Source: Mesostigma viride
Lineage: Eukaryota; Streptophyta; Mesostigmatophyceae; Mesostigmatales; Mesostigmataceae
Assembly (NCBI GenBank): GCA_009746045.1
Contig: RPFO01000941.1
Location: 64,001 to 87,500 of the forward strand
Reading direction: 5' to 3'
DNA: 23,500 nucleotides
The position numbers and the translations under genes were made by a program. Positions 10,201-19,200 of the stretch are shown here, piece after piece (the first letter of the stretch is position 1; every line of letters begins with the position of its first letter). Below the pieces are notes generated by a model. That model searched no databases. It saw nothing but the letters and a program-made list of their open reading frames with translations, and was not told where the DNA came from.

Positions 10201-13200
10201 GGAGCGCAGTCCCCAGCGCTATAAACGCGCGCCCCGCCACATCCCCATACCCGCACGCCTGCCCCAGCTGCGCCGCCTTGGCCAGCACATCGGCCGCCAG
10301 CTTGCCCTCCCCTAGCTCGTGGTAGGCGGTGCCGATTGCCAGCAGCACGTTGGCCATGTGGCAGCCCTTGTCGAGCACGTCCAGGGTGGACAGTCGCAGC
10401 AGCAGCGAGCGGCCCAGCCGCAGCACCATGGAGTAGTCGGCCGCCTCCATGGCTGCGGGGGTGATAGGAGGGGGAGGGGGAGGGGCAGGGGAGGGCGGAA
10501 GGGGGAGGGGTAGTAGGTGTGCAGCATAAGGGGGTACGAAGTAAGGTTCCGCGAGGGGGGGGGGGGGAGGGGACACACATTATACTTGTACTACTTGTAG
10601 AATCATTACTTGACTAGCCATTGGGTTGCTGTACATTGTTAAGAACAAATGAAAGCTGTAAACAAGATGGAGTCGAATTGGCACCAGCTCGTTAAACATG
10701 GCGATCCAATCGCAACCTTCCCAATCCAAGTCTAAACTTGGATTCCGTCATCCTGCCTGCAAACTTTCCGCCCCAAGATATTGCCTGTACAACCGGAGAG
10801 CACGACAAGAATGAATGCAACTCTCACCCTCTCTGAGGCCACCTTGCGGCGATCCAGCTATCACTTCCACTTAGCACCTGTGCGCCATCGGGCTTACGAT
10901 GCTGACCAGCCCGCCCTGCAAACTGACCAGTTGGCCCTGCTCACTCAACAACTGCGAGTGGTAGTCGGTACCCAGACTCCTTGAACCTTATGGATGCTGA
11001 CCAGCCGGCCTTAAAAATGCTGACCAGACAGCAAGCTTTGCCAATAGGGCAGCTGTGGAGGGCACTTGACCCACCTGCCGCAAAGCGATGCCTTGGAATA
11101 TTGATTGTACCCGCTGCCTTGGAATATTGGTAGTATTAAAACAATGGCTGCTGATGAGCTACCCACCTGCCGCGATGCTGCCCAGGCTCTGCAGCACGTA
11201 GCTGGTCTGTTCCATGTACTGCAGCCGCAGCAGGTTGCGCGCTTGCTTCTTGCTGCGGGCATGGGAAGGGAAAAAAGGAGAAACGCAAAATGCAGTGGCA
11301 AGCATGACGCAGTCAGCATAACGAGGCAAGCACAATATGGCCCGCATAAGGTCGCCAGTATATATGATGCAGGTGACCCAGAAGCCAATGGCAGGAAAAA
11401 TTCTGGAAACAACGCGTAGTGGGATATGGTGGCAGTGAGGGCAGCAAAAACAGGAAATGGGAGTATGGGAACTCAAAGCGTGCGGAAAGGCTGTGATTGC
11501 AACGACGCATGAGAACACGAGATGGGGGCCAACGTCCACGAGCAACAAGCTCATATTTGCAAGAATAGGAATAGATAACAAAAGCACGGCGGCTGGGTAA
11601 CGGAGGTTAATGCCGAATGCGTCAGGCTGCGAGAAAACAGCATTAGAGCACGAAGCCGTGAAATTAGGACTGGGAACCATCCCATCATGTTTCGTTATGC
11701 CACCACAGAAACACGCACACATGCACCATTACCCAGCTGCCCATCCGAACCAAAGCAAAACAAGCGACAAACGACACCAGCAATCCAAAACAACCATGGA
11801 CGCCGTGACGCCACATGCTCAAATAGCATGGCACTCAAACAGCATGACGCTCAAGGAGCATGACACGGAAAGAGCATGACTCGACCCCACGCCACATCCT
11901 TTCCAACAACAACACCCTACAGCACCTACCGGGGCGATGGCGAGACCTGGCCCCCTTCCTTCAGATGTGGCGCGACCCCCGGCTTGGAGTCCTTGCCGCC
12001 TTTTCCCCACGCGACCGCAGGCACCGCCGCCAACGCCGACGTGGGGTGCGCGGTGGAGGGCCGTTGGCCCCGCACCGATCCTTGCCCCTTTCCGTCGTCA
12101 CCCATGCCCTCCCCTGCCCCCTCTGCCCCCTCTGCCCCCTCCCCCTCCCCCTCCCCACAGCCCTTATACTCCCTGTCTTGCCCATGGAACCCCCGCCACG
12201 AGCGGGTTCCACCACCCTCTCTCTCATCCGAAGAGCCCCCGCTGTCATCCCCTGCCTGCGCGCCCACTCGCAGCCCCATCCCCCCATCGCTCCCATGTTT
12301 GGGACGGTCTGAGCGCCCCGAGAAACTACGACGGAACGTCCGCCTCCCCGGCCCAGGGGCGTAGCCTTCATCGAGAGCACTCCTACCTGTGGCGAACCGC
12401 GGCCGGTCAGCCCCGTTCTGCCCGTCGCCCCGCCCGAGGGGAAAGGCTCCGTCTTCCCCACCGAGGCGGTCGCCTCTTGACCCATAAAGCGCTGTTCGGG
12501 CCCTGCCCTGTGCCTGGCCCACTGGCTTCCTGGGGTTGCTCTCGCCACCCCTTCCCAAGTCCTCCGTGCAATGTCCCGCAGCCGCGGCCCCGTTGGTGGT
12601 GTTGGAGTAGGAGTAGGAGGACACGGAGGAGGCGACCGCGCGAAGGCGGGCGCTGACGCTGCCAGGCGCCCAGCTGGCCACGGCGGTCGCCGCGGTGGCC
12701 CTGCTGCTGCCGCTGGGAGCCACCTCCTTGCCCCCACTGCTGTAGCCGGCATCAGCGGCTTGTGATGCGCGGGCCGACCCTGCCCCTGGCCCCCATGAGC
12801 TGCTGCTGATGCTACCATTGACGTCCGGGCCATTGCCGTCGTTGTCGGGGTAAGTGGTACCCCGGAACCCCGCAGCGAAGCTGAGGGAGGACCCTGATCG
12901 CGAGCCCCCCTTGGTGGGGGAGCATGTAGGGGAGCGGGCCACGAGCCGGCTCACGGGCCGTATGTTTGTGTCGTAGTCCACCGAGAAGGGCCCTGCCGAG
13001 TTGTAGTCCTCCTCAAACGGGTCTGCCAGGGCCAGGGGGAGGTGGCAAAGCGGGAGACAACAGTGACCGGTGTGCATTATGAACAAAGGGTCATGCACAA
13101 CGCTGGGATAATGCTCCGCGGCTCCCCAACGGGACTACGTGACTGATGATATGCACAACGCTGTGCCATTCACAAGACAGTGACATACACAAAACGGTGT

Positions 13201-16200
13201 CGTAATCAGCAACGTGGGTCCCACGCAACAGTGCCATCCACATCATCGGGTCACACAGCTACAGCAGGAGAACCAGGTATGGTCGTGCTGTCCGAGGCGT
13301 TAGGGGCACGACACTTGAGATGCGGACTACACAACCAGCTAAAGCTAGCGTGCATCTGCTGCCAAGAATGTCTGTTTGCATACACACTCACCTTTTCAGG
13401 CATCTAGCCATGCCATGTGCATGGTAGGTGTGCGTGAGCGGCCACGCACTGCCAGATGCAAGTAGGCGGCTTGGATAGTAGTACAACCAACATCCAAGGC
13501 ACAACCATCGTCCTACTCTCTCATACTATTATTACAATTGGAACAGCGCAGCGTGGGGCAAAGCATATGAAGAGCGACAAGTCATATCCAGAGCAAAAGG
13601 GCGTATGCAGAGCGAAATGGCACTGCATGCAGAGCATTTGGTCACCCACCTTGTTGCCGCCAGAACTGCATGCGGCCCTCAATGTACCCCTTCCCACTCT
13701 CAAGCCCATCACCGATAAGGTCCCGCAGGCCTGCACGTGATGGGCAAGCAACAGGCAGGCAGAGGGCAGGCAGAGGGCAGGCAGAGGGCAGGCAGAGGGC
13801 AGGCAGAGGGCAGGCAGAGGGCAGGCAGAGGGCAGGCAGAGGGCAGGCAGAGGGCAGGCAGAGGGCAGGCAGAGGGCAGGCAGAGGGCAGGCAGAGGGCA
13901 GGCAGAGGGCAGGCAGAGGGCAGGCAGAGGGCAGGCAGAGGGCAGGCAGAGGGCAGGCAGAGGGCAGGCAGAGGGCAGGCGGAGGGCAGGCGGAGGGCAG
14001 GCAGAGGGCAGGCAGAGGGCAGGCAGAGGGCAGCGCAGCCAGCGCAGCACAAGAGCGGCAGCGCCATGCATGCTTTCGGTCAGGCAAGCCTAGATGACTT
14101 TTTGGAGCTGCTTGTGTGGCATCCTCATCTGTGGCATATAAATATGACAGCCATGAACGCGCATCACTGCACCCAGGAGCTCTGCAGTCCAGACTAACAA
14201 TAGGCACTTACACGAGCGCATCCGCCTGTTGGATTCACAGTGATGGACATACAAGCCAAGGAGAAGTGGCCTCCTAGTCCTTAATCCCTACCCCCCACCC
14301 CCTCGTGTAGGTCCTCCCATGGCAACAAAGCCATCCAACCTAATCACGTGAGCCATGGCTGGGTGCTGGCTCATCCCATCCCGTCCCTCCAACGACCAAG
14401 CAAGAACTTGAAGGCCTGCCCGCCCGCGCCTACCCTCGTCGTTCCAAAGGCGAAGTGAGGAATGAAAAGGTCCGCCCATACACAGAGACACTCATTCCTC
14501 CACCAAGTAAGGAAAGTTTAACAAACGCGCCCACCCTCGTCCTTCCAACAAGAAAGCAAGGAGAGTCTCGTACCCACCCTTGTCCCTCCCACAAGCAAAA
14601 TGTTTGAGACCCGCACCCACCCTCGTCCTTCGACAAGCAAGCAAGTAAAATTTAAGACCCACACCCACCCTCGTCCTTCCGCAGCTCCTGCAGGTACTCG
14701 TGATCGGCGTAGAGCTCCCCCAGCAGTGCGCGGCTCTGCTGGGTACCACTGCTGGGGGAGGTCACACCGCCCGCCCGGCTGCCCGACCGTGCTAGCCGTG
14801 AGGGGGGCGAGCGGAGGGGGGATCTTGAGAGGGGGGAACCAGGGGCGTTGCCGTCTCTCTGCAATCCAAGCAGTGAAGGGGACGCCGATGATGGCATACA
14901 GGCATACATGGGGGTGAGGGGAAAACATTGGGGAGTTGGCCAGTGACGGCATGACAGGAGAAGAGGAGAAGCAGACGAGGGGAGGGCAAGGGGTACTTGT
15001 AAGGCCCGGCCAGCAGGCTGGGAAACGTGGCACGAAGAGAATACACCGCCTGCATTGGTAGTTTTATAAAATAAAGGATTGCATGAGAACTTCCCGCCTA
15101 AAAATGTTAAAACAAACAAAGAAATTCTATTAGTCCCTGGGCTTTGGATTTGCATGAGAGTTAAACTAGCAAACAAACAAAGTAATTTAATTAATTAGAG
15201 CTTGCCGGCCCTGGGGGGTTACTCTGGGGGATACAGCGAGCTGAAACAACAGAAAGTCAGGGGATCTCACCGTAGTAAATGAGTACCCGGCTGCCTTGAA
15301 CGGCTGCACGACGAAAAAAGAAACAAAGAATTTTAAATGAATAAAGAAAAGACGGGGACCCTACTTGGTTCCCAACAAACGATCCAGGGTAACTCTAAAC
15401 GCGCCCAGGGCAGAAATTGGGTATGCATTAAAACTACGAATGCGGGCGGTGTATGGAAAGCAAGGAAGAGGAGAGAGAAAGGCAGGATGACCTCACCAAA
15501 TGCACAGCTCCTGCAAACAGGGTACGGGTCCCTGCGACCACTCTTCACAGGAAAATGCACACCTGAAAAAAAAAGGAAAACACAAGGTCTACTTAACTAG
15601 AATGGCAGGGAAGCCATTCATGCAGGTCTTATTCCACGAACAAATGAACACCTCTGCACTGTGGGGGTGACAGATCATCGCATGGTTGTTACATCACTCA
15701 CGCCAAGTGATAAGAAAAGAGAATTAGAAATGGAAAAGGCAGATGCGGCAGTCACAGCGCTCTCAGGCAAGACACTCCTAGCACGGCTCCTCAGAACACT
15801 ATGAAATCCAGGATAACCCCAAGTACCATGACTAAGCAACTGTCACCACTTGTGTGCTGTAAAATTGGAGTTTAACCACTTCAAAGCAACGGAGTTCAAC
15901 CATTACATACAAAATTGGAGTCCAACCACTAGTAACACATAAAACTGCAGTCCAACAACAATATATAAAAGGGGAGCGCAACCACTGTATGACATGGGAA
16001 TTTGCTCAACTTTTACTACACTGGCTGCCTTGCAAACGATGGTGGAAAGCCACGTACTGTGAGAGAAAAGGGAAAAGGAGGGGTACTGTAACTGCTCGTG
16101 TGCAAGTAACTACGTACCCCTGTCCGTACGGATGCACGTCTCCCGCTTGGGCTGACCATGTCTACCGCGCTGACACCAGCGCCACCGCCTGACCCCTGCC

Positions 16201-19200
16201 TTCCACTGCCGGCATCCGTAACTGCGCCATTTGGGCCATCACCTTCGCCACTGCCGTTGGGAGCGTCCATGACCTCCCCATTCATGCCCCCCGCCAAGCC
16301 CCCCCCCATGAGCCTTCCCTCGCCCGGCCAGCATCCTCGTTTGGGGCACCCCAGCGGGGATGCGTGGACCCTGTACGAGCCATGTCTGCCGATACTGGCG
16401 CGCCGACCGCAGACGATGCTGATGACATCATGGATGCCGGCAACGCGGTCGATGGAGGCACACGCCGGCCCCTTGCTGAGTCCCCCCCCTCCATCCCCCC
16501 CTCCTGGCCTCTCGTGCCAAACCTGCTAGCGGACGCGGATGCTGAGCTGGCGGTGTCCGTGGGGTCGCCTCGTAGCCTCGCCCCGCTGATTCTGTCGCCT
16601 GCCACGCCTGCATCGCTATGGAACTGCGGCCTGGCCCCTCGCTGCGACAGCATCGGTGAGGATGGCCGCTCGGCCGAGGGTCGTTCTGGTCGGTCCAGGG
16701 GGATGGGGGCGGAAGATTCTAGGGGGCGCGTGCTGCGATTCCAAGGTATGGTGGAGGATGGACGGGAGGGGGTGTGCCGGGGGCTGGGACTGGCGGGACC
16801 TCGCCCACCGGTGGCTGTGGTGGGGGCGTTCTTGCCAGGAGGGTTTGGGATGCAAATGCCTGACGACATGGTTTGGGGAGCAACAGAACATGCGAACTGA
16901 GTTTCAACGTCATCCCGACAGGAACGAACCCTAATGTGTTCAACGTACAGCCAGCTACTAAAACTTACACTAAAAAACTGTCTGAACAGAAGTATATGGC
17001 CTCACGCTCCCATAAACTGACACAAAAGGCAGCTATCCTTTCTGGTTACGTTAACCGGGAAACCTTCTGCCCGAGCTGACCCAGTTGCTTTGTTGTACTT
17101 GAACCGCTGACAAGCCCCTGCACCCCATGGCGGCGTGTCCCCCCCCTCCCCGCGTCCCCAGCGCTCTACCTGGGGCGCTCCTTCGGCATCTGCCTGATGA
17201 GCACGTATCGAGGGGAGCACACACCGGGGGTATCTAGGGGAACTTGAAAGTAGTACCACTATGTAGATGTACTCCTATGTATGTACTCCTAAACCCCGAT
17301 TACATGCGGGGGAGCACATGCCGGGCTCTCCAGCCCGCGCACAGGTGTCTGCCAGGAGAAGACCAGCGAGGGAGTAGTGCACATGAAGGCCCAAAGCACA
17401 CACAGCGCATGCGCAGCGGCGGAGCAGCTACCTTTGTGTGTGAGCACCTGCCAGGGGAGTAGTGCAACTGCGGCACATGCGTACCAGGGGAGCACACCTT
17501 AGGGACCAGACCTACCGCAGTAGTCGGGAAAATACACCGCCAAAAGGGGAAGCGCCTGCCTTTGTGAGAACACGCAGCCCATCCTTGACTGGGGAGTAGT
17601 GCAGTATACAGCACATACAGCACACACCCGAGCAGGAGTGGGCACGCGCCACCAGCCACAAGGACGGCACCCACAGGAGCAGGAGGGGGTACGCACCACC
17701 TACCGGGCGGGCACACGACAAATGGGGGCACCTACCAGCGAGCACACGATAGGGACCCTATGGAACAAGGACGGCACCTACCGGGGGACCGCGGGTCCAG
17801 CACGCCGAAGCACTTGGCGATGCTCTCCTGGCACTTGGTGATGCCAAAGTTGCACTCAGTGAAGTCCGGCCGCAGGTGCAGCGCGCGGAAGTAGTTTACA
17901 AGCGCAAACTCAAACTCGCCCGCCGCAAACAGCGCGTCCGCCTTGAGTTGGAGGTCCTGGGGGGGGGGGAGAAATAAGTAGCAAGAGCGTTAAATTAAAA
18001 AGACAACAAACAGACAGCATGAGTTGCAGGTCCTTGGGGAGGGGGGAGAGAGAAACAGGAAGTACATGAAGGCAATGAACAGGTAACGTGAGTGGCAGGT
18101 CCTTTGGGGGGGGGGGGGGGGGAAGAAAAACAGGAAGGTCATGAAGGCTAGGTGAGTGGCAGGGTCCTCGTGGGTGGTAGTGAGAGGATGCGGGAGTTTT
18201 GGCCAGGTGAGTTAGCCAGGTGGGTCGGGAGAGGGGGTGGAAGGGTGTGGGCAAATAGAGGGCAAAGGATGCTCAGGCAATGTGAGTGGCAGGTCCTGGA
18301 GGGGGTAAGGAACGGTGAACAACAGGGGATAAAGGACAGATGGCCGAATGGTCTTGCAGGTCCTGGGGGCCAGGGGCCAGTTGATTTATGATGTTTGGAG
18401 AATAAACAACATCGACACAGAAAAGCGCATCGCTATTTCTGGGATGTGAGAATTGACAAGCGACGGACGGACAACATGGCAGGTCCTGGCAGCCGGATGC
18501 TGCCGGAAGCAGGGGAATGTCCCCGTTGGGGAGAAAGAAAGAATGTATGGCGGGAGTAAAGTGAGGTTGACAAGGCAGGGAAAAGGTTATCTTGCCTGCA
18601 GGGTTCTGGGAGACGTGGTGGGCGGGTGGATAACCCAAATGTGTGAGGCCCCAACCTAGGTGTGTGACTAATATCAATCACTTTTGTTAGCTGTACTATT
18701 AACTGATGTCCATGAGAAGAGAATAGCATCTTGACTGATGCAGGCGGAAAACAAACGTCAATTAGCACCCCTTACATATGGCAGGCGGGACGGCGGTGCC
18801 ATCCCCAATCCCACAAACCCTAGTGTGAGCGGCGCTCACCTTGTGACAGGTGGCGGGGTTTGCTGCGATGGCCGCCTCTGCGTCCTCGATAGCCTTCGTC
18901 GTGTTGCCCAGCTGCAGGTAGCAGCGGCCACGCGCGTTCAGCGCGCCCTTCTCCTGCCGGATGGTCAGCGCCTGCGGGATAGGGTGTGTGTGGTGTGTGT
19001 GGGGAGGGAGGAGATAAGGGAAGCAGAGGGAGGCGGGGCAGGCAAAGGATGGTCCCAGGAGGAAGGCAGAGGGGGGGAGAAAAGGCGAGGGGGGAGGAAG
19101 GCAGGGGCGAGGGAGAAAAAGGAGCAGATGGGGGAGAAAAGGTGGGGCAGCGCTCATGAGCCGACTGGGCAAGAACCACAGGGGAATAGGGACCAGACTC

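Noticed and set aside
11860-12833. Long plus- and minus-strand frames overlapping ODAD4 exon 10
   Set aside because: They are shadows in GC-rich low-complexity sequence. Only the frame with matching splice signals and phase was kept.
13752-14033. CRISPR-like array
   Set aside because: The repeats are contiguous 11-bp units without spacers, in a eukaryotic intron.
13521-14207. Several long open frames across the minisatellite on both strands
   Set aside because: The 11-bp unit has no stop in any frame, so these frames are automatic. The segment is intronic to ODAD4.
16118-16309. Alternative ODAD4 exon ending at GGG|GTACGT
   Set aside because: The donor looks good, but its frame cannot be joined to exon 3 or exon 5 with a visible acceptor in the right phase.
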